This document shows, one piece after another, positions 8,949 through 17,427 of a stretch of DNA of 64,000 nucleotides; the first letter of the stretch is position 1; each line of letters starts with the position of its first letter. The stretch is from the NCBI GenBank assembly GCA_029210175.1, contig JARGPL010000037.1, forward strand, positions 1 through 64,000, written 5' to 3'. The notes under the pieces were generated by a model. That model had not been told where the DNA came from. It saw nothing but the letters and a program-made list of their open reading frames with translations, and did not search any database. This DNA comes from Minwuia sp. GTDB lineage: Bacteria; Pseudomonadota; Alphaproteobacteria; Minwuiales; Minwuiaceae. The position numbers were made by a program, and so were the translations under genes.

Positions 8949-10196
8949 TCAGGCCAGACTTTCAAGATAGCCAGTGACCTGGCGTTGCAGGCGGTCCTTC
9001 GAGATTTCCCATGAGAAGTGGTGCAACAGTGCATCGACAGACGCCTTGCTGGCGGCCTGCCTTGCGGCAGGATTCTCGACCAGGGGACCAAGTGCAGCAG
9101 CCAGCGATTGGGCGTTCCCCTGGGCGAAAATCCGGACGGCATCAGGCGCGATCGTGGCAACTTCTGTCTGGCCCAGCGTATTGCTGGCCACGATCGCCTG
9201 ACCTGCGCGCATGTACTCGAAAACCTTGTTCGTGATGGTCACGTCGCGGCTGATGCAGTCAGAAAGTTCGCCACAGTATCCGATGTCGTGTTCGCTCAGG
9301 CGGGAAAGCAGTTCCGATTGGGGAACCTGAGGGTGGACGTAGATCAAATTCTTGATGGCGGCAGGCAGATCGGCGACCAGGTGCTCGATGAATCCGGCGC
9401 GCGGCGTGCCGCGCAGGTGGACTTCGACCTTGGAGGGCAGGAGCGGCAGCGCCGCGACCAGCGTTTCCAGTCCTCTTCCAGGCCCGATTGTCTGGGAGAA
9501 CCAGCATATCGACGGCAGGGTCCTGTTGTTCCGGTCCAGATTCCTGCCGTCGATATGGTCACGATCTCCGGTCGGAAAGCTGTTGTGGATGACCTCAGGC
9601 ATGGGGCAGCCATAGGCAGCCACAAGTGCATCAGCCATCGCCTGCGATGTTGCAGTGCTATGGACGGCATTGTTCAGCAATTCTGCTTCCGCGCGCCGCA
9701 TCAGTTTCACGGGACGCCTTGTCCGGTCGGTTGGCAGGCCGTCCTCTGTGTACCAGTCCTCGACATCCACCCGGATCTTGCGACCGTCCGCGAGCAACTG
9801 CTGCCCGACCCAAAGCGATTTCTCGAGATGCAGGCTGTAGAGATCGGCATCGATCGAACGCGCAGCGCGCAGCAGCGCGCCGGTATCATGGCCCAGCTGG
9901 AGTGGGTGTTCGAAACCGAACTTTACCAGTGCCTCACGCGCGGCACGGGCCTTCAGCCGCATCATGAAGTGGCGGAACAGGTTCACCGGCCGTCGGTCAG
10001 AGAGGTCCAGCACGGGAATGTGGTGCCATGGCTTGTTGCCCGTGATCTGCATTATGCGCGGCAGGTCAGCCAGGTTGTTGATCGCTGCCAGCACGGTCAC
10101 GTCATGCCCAAGTTCCGACAGCGCATCCGCTTCCTTGACCACACGCGGGTTATTGATGACCTGAAAGCCGGAAACGATGACTATCCTTCGCCTCAT
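8949..10196 (-). CDS. glycosyltransferase, GT-B fold
   Basis: The ATG at 10196 is chosen because it forms an ATGA overlap with the upstream methyltransferase and begins the first beta strand (MRRRIVIVSGFQVINNPRVV). Longer in-frame starts would run deep into that gene. The product is 415 residues with a typical GT4-like order: acceptor half with a DVEDWYTED segment, hinge at ICWFSQTIGPGRGLE, and donor half containing ITNKVFEYMRAGQAIVAS. It probably adds a sugar in the polysaccharide pathway. Donor unknown. Confidence 0.75.
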   Translation of the reverse strand: MRRRIVIVSGFQVINNPRVVKEADALSELGHDVTVLAAINNLADLPRIMQITGNKPWHHIPVLDLSDRRPVNLFRHFMMRLKARAAREALVKFGFEHPLQLGHDTGALLRAARSIDADLYSLHLEKSLWVGQQLLADGRKIRVDVEDWYTEDGLPTDRTRRPVKLMRRAEAELLNNAVHSTATSQAMADALVAAYGCPMPEVIHNSFPTGDRDHIDGRNLDRNNRTLPSICWFSQTIGPGRGLETLVAALPLLPSKVEVHLRGTPRAGFIEHLVADLPAAIKNLIYVHPQVPQSELLSRLSEHDIGYCGELSDCISRDVTITNKVFEYMRAGQAIVASNTLGQTEVATIAPDAVRIFAQGNAQSLAAALGPLVENPAARQAASKASVDALLHHFSWEISKDRLQRQVTGYLESLA

Positions 10197-11032
10197 CCGG
10201 CAGGTCGTGCAAGCAGGTGACACACCCTGAAATTTGTTGCCGTGATGCCGTCGATATCGGTCTGGATGACGCTGAGGCGGTAGCCCCGCTCGACCAGCCA
10301 CGCCTGGCAACGAGTCAGAAGATCGAATGAGTGAATTTCGATCAACAGCTTGGGCTTGTGTTCGCTGATCAGCTTGTCAGCGCCGCATAGCGCATCAAAC
10401 TCCGCCCCTTCGATATCGATCTTCATCATGGACGGTGGCGAGATCTCCTGGCGTGAGAGCATGCTGTCCAGCGACACGATCTGCACATCGATCGTGCGCT
10501 GCCCGCCGACCCCATCCTGGAAGGTAGAAGTGGACAATTTGCCCATGCTGGTCTCCGGCATGATCTCGAACGTTGCATTGCCGTCCTCCGCGCCGACGGC
10601 CATCTGCTTGACCGTCAGCGTCAGATCGGGATTGAGCCGGGTCAGCTGTCCGATGCTCTCGATATTGTCGGGGTTGGGCTCGAAACAGAAGACCTCTGAC
10701 GCACCGTTGATGGCCATGACGCCCGCGATGAATCCCCGGTGACTGCCGATGTCGTAGCAGACAGCACCTTTCTGCATTTCCCCGACCAGACATGTCGTGA
10801 CATCGAGCTCGCACGTACCTGTCCAGTATGCCTTGTCCTCAGGCAGCGTCAGCAGCATCTTCAGACCGCTTGCGGGCCCGGCATTGATGCGATGTTCAAA
10901 CGTTTCGCCGCTCATCGCGTTCCGAACCAGCCACCGCTGCAATCCGGCGACCACGGGAATCTTGCGGATATTGTCTCGAATTCCCCAGGGCAGCAGGTTG
11001 ACACTGCTGATCAGCATCCGTTTGAGGCTCAT
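10193..11032 (-). CDS. FkbM-family methyltransferase
   Basis: A 279-residue SAM-dependent methyltransferase of the FkbM type. The SAM-binding glycine motif is YDIGSHRGF at about residue 94, followed by the acidic strand VFCFEPNPDNIESI. Further on, PSMMKIDIEGAEFDAL is the IDIEGAE signature of the family. FkbM-like enzymes in such loci O-methylate sugars of the glycan, sometimes as a chain terminator; that role is an inference here. It overlaps the genes on both sides by 4 bp. Confidence 0.85.
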   Translation of the reverse strand: MSLKRMLISSVNLLPWGIRDNIRKIPVVAGLQRWLVRNAMSGETFEHRINAGPASGLKMLLTLPEDKAYWTGTCELDVTTCLVGEMQKGAVCYDIGSHRGFIAGVMAINGASEVFCFEPNPDNIESIGQLTRLNPDLTLTVKQMAVGAEDGNATFEIMPETSMGKLSTSTFQDGVGGQRTIDVQIVSLDSMLSRQEISPPSMMKIDIEGAEFDALCGADKLISEHKPKLLIEIHSFDLLTRCQAWLVERGYRLSVIQTDIDGITATNFRVCHLLARPAG

Positions 11033-12255
11033 TGCGTCATTTCCTTTTCCGCAGGCCAGGCCGATCCAGGTACTGAAAGCATGGCATCGATCCTGGCGAT
11101 ATTGCGAGGGTATGTATGTTCGAGAGCCAGCGCACGCCGCCGCATCTGGCGCTCCCGGCTGTTGTGCAGGGGCAGATCGCTGATGACCTCCAGGAACCGG
11201 TCAGGAAAATCCGCATCATCCGCCGCCTGGGCCATGACCATCAGGTCGGCATCGTCGGCGTAGATGTTCATCCGGGTGCTGATGACGGCTCTGCCCGTCG
11301 CGAAATATTCGAGGATCTTGTGGGCATTCGACCGGTCCGACTCGGCCGCATGATCCAGATAGGCAAGGATGAAGCAATCCATTTCCGATACCGCCTCGAC
11401 CAGCGCCGGTTTCCCCATTGCCCCGTGAAATACGCAGTTGGCAGACTCCCGCAGTGCGGAAGGCAAGGGTGAGTCCGGGCTGAACGGTCCCCAGAAATGA
11501 AACGAGATATTCGGGCAGCGGGCCACTGTTTCCGCAATCAGCGCCACATTGATGGTTCCCCGGTCCAGGTTCCCGAAATAGCCGCATCGGATTGTTTCAC
11601 CTGGCACATGATCCTGTACCGGTCTTGCCGCCAGAGCAGCGAAATCCGGGCCGATTCCATGGTTGATGACGGCGTTCGCCACACCCGGTGAAACAGATGT
11701 TGCAGACGACAGGATCTGCTGCGACACCGACAGGATCAGGTCGGCCGTGCGACCGATGGCGTATTGGCGCGGCGTGGTCAGCGGATCGACCGGGTGAAAG
11801 ATGGCGCGCCCGGCACCAAAGGCACGCAGATCAGGGAAAGTGTTGAAATCGAAGCACCAGACCAGGTCGAACTGCGTTCCCAGGCGGCGCACCAGCCGTC
11901 GCGCTTCCAGACCGATCCAGTACCGATAGAGCCCATGGGCATGGAACCGCAGCGCGCGCAGCACCCGAGGTCGCCAGGTCACGCGCACGACCCCCGGAAT
12001 GCCGGTGTCCTGCTGTCGGATGGTGCCGGGGGAAAGGGACCAGTCCGGAGGGTCGAGGAACCAGACGCTGTTTGATGATCCAAGGGCTTCCGCATAGTGA
12101 TGTTTCGAAATCGGCATGTGGTCCCACGGCTGCGGAGAGATCAGCAGGATCTGCTTGCCCGCCAGCCAGGAACCACGATGACCGGACTGTCCATGATCGA
12201 TGATGGCTTCAGCGCCCGACAGGCTGGGTCTTGAAGAAATCCGCGACCGCGTCAA
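11029..12255 (-). CDS. glycosyltransferase family 4-like (start uncertain)
   Basis: GT-B protein with first strand KQILLISPQPWDHMPISKHH, hinge TIRCGYFGNLDRGTIN and a donor half containing SNAHKILEYFATGRAVIS. The first ATG after the upstream gene (12117) would delete the first beta strand, so the real start must be earlier. Options are a TTG at 12255, overlapping the aminotransferase gene by 47 bp behind a CAGGCGACGG stretch, or a CTG at 12165. I list the TTG. The gene overlaps the FkbM methyltransferase by 4 bp. Substrate unknown. Confidence 0.7.
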   Translation of the reverse strand: MTRSRISSRPSLSGAEAIIDHGQSGHRGSWLAGKQILLISPQPWDHMPISKHHYAEALGSSNSVWFLDPPDWSLSPGTIRQQDTGIPGVVRVTWRPRVLRALRFHAHGLYRYWIGLEARRLVRRLGTQFDLVWCFDFNTFPDLRAFGAGRAIFHPVDPLTTPRQYAIGRTADLILSVSQQILSSATSVSPGVANAVINHGIGPDFAALAARPVQDHVPGETIRCGYFGNLDRGTINVALIAETVARCPNISFHFWGPFSPDSPLPSALRESANCVFHGAMGKPALVEAVSEMDCFILAYLDHAAESDRSNAHKILEYFATGRAVISTRMNIYADDADLMVMAQAADDADFPDRFLEVISDLPLHNSRERQMRRRALALEHTYPRNIARIDAMLSVPGSAWPAEKEMTQ

Positions 12256-13318
12256 CGACCGTCGCCTGATCAGCCTCTCCCAGGAACGGATGCAGCGGCA
12301 GCGACAGGATCTCGGCCGCATGGGCATGCGCCACGGGGAAATCCGCCGGACTGTGGCCCAGATAGTCGTAAGCCGAATAGAAGGGGAGGGCACGCGGGTA
12401 GTTGATCACCGTCGGCACGCCGGCCTGTGACAGGTGTGTCTGCAGCGCATCCCGATGGGCCGTGCGGACGACATAGAGGTGATAGACGTGGCGCGCGCCG
12501 GGTCGCTGCTGCGGCAGGATCAGGTCACCGATGCCCGCCAGCATCTCGTCATAACGTTCGGCCACGGCGCGACGGGCTGTGTTCCAGTCCTGCAGATGCG
12601 GAATCTTGACGTTCAGGACGGCGGCCTGCAGCCCGTCCATGCGGCTGCAGATTCCTTCCATGACATGGTTGTTCTTGCCGCCATGCCGGGCGAACAGGGC
12701 AGCGAATTCGGCGATGTCACCGCGTTCGGTGATCAGGCAACCCGCGTCGCCCATCGCGCCGAGGTTCTTGCCGGGATAGAAGGAGAATGTGGCGACATCA
12801 CCGAAGCGCCCGACCTGCTGCCCGTCCAGTTCTGCCAGATGCGCCTGGGCACTGTCCTCGATCAACCAGAGCCCATGCCGGTCGCAGATTTCGCGCAATG
12901 CCGCGATGGCTGCAGGCTGGCCATACAGATGGACAGCGACCACGCCCCTGGTGCGGTCGGTGATCTTCGCCTCCACCTGTGCCGGGTCGAGGCAGAAGTA
13001 GGCGTCTTCGGTATCGGCAAAGACGACGCGCGCGCCAGTCTGGGTGATGGTTTCACTGGTGGCGATCCAGCTGTGGGCAGTGGTGATGACCTCATCACCC
13101 GGCCCGGCACCCAGCGCGCGAAGCGAGATGTACAGCGCATCCGTGCCATTGGCGCAGGACACGCAGTGCTTCGCCCTGGTCAGTTCGGCGAAATTCCGCT
13201 CGAACCCGTCCACATCCGCCCCGCGAATGAAGGCGGAGGTATCGATGACGCGGGCGATCTCGGCATTCAGCCTGGGCTGCAGACTGTCGTGCAGCGCCTT
13301 CAGGTCCACGAACTGCAT
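12209..13318 (-). CDS. wbpE: DegT/DnrJ/EryC1 sugar aminotransferase, WbpE-like
   Basis: A 369-residue PLP-dependent aminotransferase of the DegT family. The PLP lysine is K184 in SFYPGKNLG, the ring-binding aspartate is D155 in IEDSAQAH, and NGTDAL at 57-62 binds phosphate. The family transaminates keto-sugar nucleotides. Beside a WbpB-type oxidoreductase and a WbpD-type acetyltransferase, the likely reaction converts UDP-2-acetamido-3-keto-glucuronate into the 3-amino sugar, using glutamate. The ATG directly follows the stop of the acetyltransferase gene. A perosamine-synthase role, paired with the GDP-mannose dehydratase of this locus, is a weaker alternative. Confidence 0.8.
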   Translation of the reverse strand: MQFVDLKALHDSLQPRLNAEIARVIDTSAFIRGADVDGFERNFAELTRAKHCVSCANGTDALYISLRALGAGPGDEVITTAHSWIATSETITQTGARVVFADTEDAYFCLDPAQVEAKITDRTRGVVAVHLYGQPAAIAALREICDRHGLWLIEDSAQAHLAELDGQQVGRFGDVATFSFYPGKNLGAMGDAGCLITERGDIAEFAALFARHGGKNNHVMEGICSRMDGLQAAVLNVKIPHLQDWNTARRAVAERYDEMLAGIGDLILPQQRPGARHVYHLYVVRTAHRDALQTHLSQAGVPTVINYPRALPFYSAYDYLGHSPADFPVAHAHAAEILSLPLHPFLGEADQATVVDAVADFFKTQPVGR

Positions 13319-13783
13319 CTATTTCTCTCCCCCCATCAGGCGCGCAGGATTGCCGACATAGAAACCCGGTTCGGAAATATCCTTCGTGACCACCGCGCCA
13401 GCGCCGATGACGACGTCGTCGCAGATGCTCACCGGCATGATCGTGGCGTTGGTCCCGATGGATACCCGATCGCCAATGCGTGTATGGCCCCACTTCGTCC
13501 GGTCGCCGCGTGCCGGGCCGCCAGCGGAGAAGCTGTCATTGATGAACATGGCCCCATGGGAGACGAAACAGTCCGCACCGATGGTGACCAGTTCGCAGAT
13601 GAACGCATGGGACTGGACGCGCGTGCGGTCACCGATGACCGCCCCGGCCTGAATTTCCACGAACGGGCCGACAAAGCAGCCATTGCCCAGGGTGCAGCCA
13701 TAGACATTGGCGGGTTCGACAATCGTCACGCCCTCGCCACAGGTCACATCGCGGATGCCAACCGACTTCAGGTCAGGTGCCAT
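13319..13783 (-). CDS. wbpD: hexapeptide-repeat N-acetyltransferase, WbpD-like
   Basis: A 154-residue left-handed beta-helix acyltransferase. Imperfect hexapeptide repeats run through most of the protein (for example IGDRTRVQSHAFI and IGTNATIMPVSICDDVVIG) and the conserved end VGNPARLM is present. An insert around FINDSFSAGGPARGDR fits the catalytic loop of the sugar N-acetyltransferase group. It would acetylate the new 3-amino group of the uronic acid with acetyl-CoA. It overlaps the oxidoreductase gene by 11 bp and abuts the aminotransferase gene, giving the order B-D-E. Confidence 0.8.
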   Translation of the reverse strand: MAPDLKSVGIRDVTCGEGVTIVEPANVYGCTLGNGCFVGPFVEIQAGAVIGDRTRVQSHAFICELVTIGADCFVSHGAMFINDSFSAGGPARGDRTKWGHTRIGDRVSIGTNATIMPVSICDDVVIGAGAVVTKDISEPGFYVGNPARLMGGEK

Positions 13784-14804
13784 GCTTTGCCGCCCGATAG
13801 ATCTTGTCGATGATCTCGACGGTCTTCAGCCCCTCGAACCCGATGGTGCCGATGGAGCCTTCCGCCGTCAGCACCTTCTGGATGTTCTCGTACACATCCT
13901 CATGGTTTGACATGGAGCCCTGATAGGCGCCGTATTCGTTGGCCGGGCGTCCTTGCCTCAACTGTGATGCATCCATGCCCTGGATGTTCTCGTATTCGAT
14001 CTCGTTCAGGTACTGGCCACCGATCTTGATCGTGCCCTTCTCGCAGAACAGGGTCAGCGACCCCTCCATGTTCCGTCCAAAGCTGTTGATGGTGAAGCTG
14101 ACGCTGCCGATCGCACCGCTGTAGAAGCGCAGGATGGCGACGCCCGCATCCTCGAACTCGACCGAGTCGCCGTGGCAGTAGTTGTCCATGAAACTGGCCA
14201 CATCCTGCACGTCACCGGCAAGCCAGTAGAGCAGATCGATGAAGTGGCTGAACTGGGTGTAGAGGGTGCCGCCGTCCATCGCCAGGGACCCCTTCCAGCT
14301 GTCGGCGTAATAGGCGTCGTTGCGGTTCCAGAAGCAGTTCAGATGCACGCTGTAGATCCGCCCCAGCGCGCCCTGGTCCAGCAGGTTCTTCAGGTGTTCG
14401 ACGGGCGGGTTGTAGCGGTTCTGCTTCACCAGGAAGAGGCGACGGTTGGCCTTCTCGCCTGCCTTGATCATCTCTCCGCACTCATGAACGGTCAGGGCCA
14501 TCGGCTTCTCGCACAGCACGTGATACCCGGCCTCGAATGCCTTGATCGTGTGTTCCGCATGCATGCCGTTCGGGGTGCAGATAGCCACCACGTCGCTCTT
14601 CCCGCGCATGCCTTTCAGCATGGCATCGAAGTCCGTGAAGACTTCTGCGCCGCTTTCCTCTGCAGCGCTTCGTGCCTTTTCCTCCACCACATCGCAGACC
14701 GCCGTCAGGCGCCCGAACCTGGGGGCGTGGCCGGCATGGCGCTGGCCGATACGACCGCAGCCGACGATGGCGAAACCGGTGCTGTTGGGGGATACCTGCT
14801 GCAT
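13773..14804 (-). CDS. wbpB: Gfo/Idh/MocA oxidoreductase, WbpB-like
   Basis: A 343-residue NAD(P)-dependent sugar dehydrogenase. The Rossmann motif is IVGCGRIGQRHA near residue 13 and the family motif CEKPMAL near residue 98. The segment FLVKQNRYNPPV closely resembles WbpB-type UDP-2-acetamido-2-deoxy-glucuronate 3-dehydrogenases, which make the 3-keto sugar that a WbpE-type enzyme transaminates. The gene starts 38 bp downstream of the HisF-like gene. No UDP-GlcNAc 6-dehydrogenase (WbpA) is in the window, so the uronic acid precursor must come from elsewhere. Confidence 0.8.
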   Translation of the reverse strand: MQQVSPNSTGFAIVGCGRIGQRHAGHAPRFGRLTAVCDVVEEKARSAAEESGAEVFTDFDAMLKGMRGKSDVVAICTPNGMHAEHTIKAFEAGYHVLCEKPMALTVHECGEMIKAGEKANRRLFLVKQNRYNPPVEHLKNLLDQGALGRIYSVHLNCFWNRNDAYYADSWKGSLAMDGGTLYTQFSHFIDLLYWLAGDVQDVASFMDNYCHGDSVEFEDAGVAILRFYSGAIGSVSFTINSFGRNMEGSLTLFCEKGTIKIGGQYLNEIEYENIQGMDASQLRQGRPANEYGAYQGSMSNHEDVYENIQKVLTAEGSIGTIGFEGLKTVEIIDKIYRAAKHGT

Positions 14805-14842
14805 GTTGTTTTTCAGACTGCTGTTTCGGAAAGGGATGGCAT

Positions 14843-15634
14843 TCAGGGCGCGCCGTCGGTCGGCCCGAGGTGGTTGAACAGGCCTTCACGCAGGACGGTC
14901 TGGCTGGGGTAGTTGACCAGAACCGCGCGGTGCGGGCCCTTGAAGACAAATTGCGCGCCAGCCGCAACGGCCGAGGCGCCTGAATCGCGGATCGCGTTCA
15001 GGAAGTCTGGAATATCACGTGCGCCGCCGCTGGCAATGACTGGCACCTCGACCGTTTCCGCGATCTGCCGGATCAGGTCAAGATCATATCCGTCGAAGGT
15101 GCCGTCGCGGTCCACGGCGGTCAGCAGGATCTCACCCACCCCCGCCGCAACCACGCGCCTGGCCACGTCGAGCACCGATCCGGGGACCTTCTTCGTGCCG
15201 CACTGCGTGACGACCCTTGGGCCCCCGAACATGCCCTTCTTGACATCCAGGCTGGCAACCACGGCCTGTGCGCCATAGATGCGCCCGATCTGAGCAGGCA
15301 GGTCAGGGGTCTCGAACAGGGCCGTGTTCAGCACGACCTTCTCGACCCCGGCGTCAAACGCCTGCCTGGCGTGGTCCAGGGTGCGGATGCCCCCGCCATA
15401 GCCGAACGGGATGAAGCATTCGCTGGCGATTTCCCGCAACATCCCGAAATCCGGGGCCTTGCCTGATTTTGCGACTCCGATGTCGAGCAGCATCAGTTCA
15501 TCGACTTCCTTGTCGCTGAAGATCTTCACCGTGTTGACAGGGTCGCCGACGTAGGTGCGCTTGCCGAACTTGATGGTCTTCACCAGGCGTCCCTGTTCGA
15601 TCAGCAGCGTGGGAATGACGCGGACGCGCTTCAT
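14843..15634 (-). CDS. hisF: HisF-like cyclase subunit of a sugar amidination system
   Basis: A 263-residue (beta/alpha)8 protein of the HisF family. The ends of the barrel are intact (FGYGGGIRTLDHA, LLTAVDRDGTFDGYD, IASGGARD) and the second catalytic aspartate lies in VVASLDVKKG. The first catalytic aspartate, Asp11 of Thermotoga HisF in the ACLDVKDGR strand, is replaced: this protein reads PTLLIEQGR. It is therefore unlikely to make imidazole glycerol phosphate. With HisH next to it and a WbpG-type protein upstream, it probably channels ammonia for amidine formation on a sugar, like HisF2 of Pseudomonas O-antigen loci. It overlaps the HisH gene by 4 bp. Confidence 0.85.
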   Translation of the reverse strand: MKRVRVIPTLLIEQGRLVKTIKFGKRTYVGDPVNTVKIFSDKEVDELMLLDIGVAKSGKAPDFGMLREIASECFIPFGYGGGIRTLDHARQAFDAGVEKVVLNTALFETPDLPAQIGRIYGAQAVVASLDVKKGMFGGPRVVTQCGTKKVPGSVLDVARRVVAAGVGEILLTAVDRDGTFDGYDLDLIRQIAETVEVPVIASGGARDIPDFLNAIRDSGASAVAAGAQFVFKGPHRAVLVNYPSQTVLREGLFNHLGPTDGAP

Positions 15635-16272
15635 TCCACGCCTGCCTTTCCTTCGGCGAAGTTCCGCAGCAGGGTCATGCCGAAGCGGTGGCTCTTTTCC
15701 GGGTGAAACTGCACGCCCAGCATGTTCTGGTGCGTGACGGCGGCGCAGAAATCATAGCCATGGTGGGCCGTTGCGGCCACGTCCGCAGGATCATCACAGA
15801 CCATGTGAAATGAATGCACGAAGTAGAACCGCGGAGGATCTTCGTGGAAGCCATGCAGGGCGGTTTGCGGCTGTTTCACGTCCAGATTGCTCCAGCCCAT
15901 GTGGGGTACCCGATCGGTGGGGGACAGCCGGGAGCGGTCGAAAGCCAGGACATCAGCATCGATCCAGCCGAGACCGGGCAGTTGGCCCTCGTCACTGCGC
16001 CGCGCGAACAATTGCATGCCGACGCAGATACCCAGGATTGGCACGCCATCGCGCCGGACGCGCTGGTCCAGTGCCTCCGCAATGCCCTTGGTCCTTATGC
16101 TCTCTGCCCCGTAATCGAAGGCGCCGACGCCGGGGAAGACGATCCGGCCTGCAGTCAGGATCTCCTCGGCCTCCGACGTGATGGTCGACCTGATCCCCAG
16201 CTTCTTCAGCATGTTGCGAATGGATGCGGGGTTGCCGCAGCCATAATCGACGATGGTTACAGGGCCGGTCAC
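15631..16272 (-). CDS. hisH: HisH-like glutamine amidotransferase subunit
   Basis: A 213-residue class I glutaminase. The nucleophile is C83 in ILGICVGMQLF, and the His and Glu of the triad are H190 and E192 in GVQFHPEKS. The oxyanion segment VFPGVGAFDYG is present. It releases ammonia from glutamine for the HisF-like partner encoded immediately downstream. The pair sits between a WbpG-type amidotransferase gene and wbpB, with no other his genes, so a role in histidine synthesis is unlikely. It overlaps both neighbours by 4 bp. Confidence 0.87.
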   Translation of the reverse strand: MTGPVTIVDYGCGNPASIRNMLKKLGIRSTITSEAEEILTAGRIVFPGVGAFDYGAESIRTKGIAEALDQRVRRDGVPILGICVGMQLFARRSDEGQLPGLGWIDADVLAFDRSRLSPTDRVPHMGWSNLDVKQPQTALHGFHEDPPRFYFVHSFHMVCDDPADVAATAHHGYDFCAAVTHQNMLGVQFHPEKSHRFGMTLLRNFAEGKAGVE

Positions 16273-17414
16273 CGCACGACCCGCTTTGCCAGGTTGAACG
16301 CACCGCGCAGCGGCTTCAGCAACGGATAGGTTTCATAGACGGACCGTTCCACGGCGTAATCGGTATGCGGGCGCGGTTCCGCCTTCATGATCGCGTCGAA
16401 TTCGTCGAGCGTGAAACCCAGTTTCTTGGAGACGAAAATGCGGTCTTCTTCCATCTGCTCGGGGTCGTAGGGCGGCTCATCCAGTTCGGCCAGCGCCGCT
16501 TCCTTGGTCATCTGACCGGCGTAGATCAGGTTGGTCAGGTGCGCCTTGCGCTTGTCCACGCCGAATTTGCGGGGCAGGATGTAGCCTTGGTAAAAGCGGG
16601 TGAAGATCGATTCATGGTGCTTGCCGCCATAGTCGCGCCAGCCAAGTTCATCCTGAATGCGCTGTTTCACCTCGGCCTTGTCATAGGGCAGCAGGTTCAG
16701 GATCGAGTGGGATTGCAGTCCCCGGAACATCTGATCCCACTTCTTCAGCTTCAGCGACATGAAGGGATAGGTCTTCAGCGGCACCTCGCCGAACGCCGCG
16801 TGAATGGCCTTGATGTTCACGTGGTCGTTCTTGGCGTAGTTCCAGTGCGGGGGCATGACGAATTCGGTCACCACGTTCGTGCCGCTGAGGATGTGCCTGA
16901 TGCCATGCTTCGCTGCCAGCCGATACAGCAGGGCAAAGACGGCGTGATCCGACACGACCTCGATATCGATGACGGACGCCTTCAGGTGCGCCCGCTGCAG
17001 GTCGCGGAACTCGCTCCAGTCTATGACATGGGTATGCAGATCGATGTCCAGGCGACTGACGATCTGTTCGATGTTCTGGACCGCCAGTTCCGCGTTCCAG
17101 CCGTTGTCGAGATGCACGGCCAGCGGACGCAGACCCAGACGTCGCGCCTGAATCGCCACGAATGTACTGTCGACACCACCGCTCAGCCCCATGATGCAGT
17201 CGTAGGGCTTGCCCTTTCCGTCCCGCTTGATCTGTTCGGCGAGGGCCTGAAGCATGGCCTCGCCTTCTGGTCCGTTGTGAACCAGCTCGGCTTCGGCTTT
17301 CCTGTAGTCGTGGTAATAGTGCGACCGGCCCTCATCATCGAAGCGCATGTCCGGGTCGTCACGCGTGTCCAGCACACCGATGCTGCACTGGCGGTAGTTC
17401 GGGATCAGCGGCAT
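16269..17414 (-). CDS. wbpG: N-acetyl sugar amidotransferase, WbpG-like
   Basis: A 381-residue PP-loop ATPase; the loop is SGGVDST at 78-84. Later segments TNVVTEF and HWNYAKNDHVNI fit the WbpG/PseA family, which adenylates an acetamido group and swaps it for an acetamidino group with ammonia from HisH/HisF. The ATG at 17414 lies 13 bp after the upstream GT; longer starts would run into that GT. Odd feature: family members I know begin with two Cys pairs (CxxC, then C-x-x-C after a DTSDP-like motif). Here the region reads QCSIGVLDTRDDP then SHYYHDY, so three of the four cysteines appear to be missing. Confidence 0.83.
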   Translation of the reverse strand: MPLIPNYRQCSIGVLDTRDDPDMRFDDEGRSHYYHDYRKAEAELVHNGPEGEAMLQALAEQIKRDGKGKPYDCIMGLSGGVDSTFVAIQARRLGLRPLAVHLDNGWNAELAVQNIEQIVSRLDIDLHTHVIDWSEFRDLQRAHLKASVIDIEVVSDHAVFALLYRLAAKHGIRHILSGTNVVTEFVMPPHWNYAKNDHVNIKAIHAAFGEVPLKTYPFMSLKLKKWDQMFRGLQSHSILNLLPYDKAEVKQRIQDELGWRDYGGKHHESIFTRFYQGYILPRKFGVDKRKAHLTNLIYAGQMTKEAALAELDEPPYDPEQMEEDRIFVSKKLGFTLDEFDAIMKAEPRPHTDYAVERSVYETYPLLKPLRGAFNLAKRVVR

Positions 17415-17427
17415 GTTGGTTTCACTC

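Noticed and set aside
10276-10284. GGCGGTAGC on the plus strand as an ops site
   Set aside because: It lies inside the FkbM methyltransferase gene, antisense to transcription, and codes for ordinary residues on the other strand. A similar chance match is at 22867.
14843-16272. hisF and hisH as part of a histidine operon
   Set aside because: No other his genes are near, the HisF copy lacks its first catalytic Asp, and the pair is embedded between wbpG- and wbpB-type genes.
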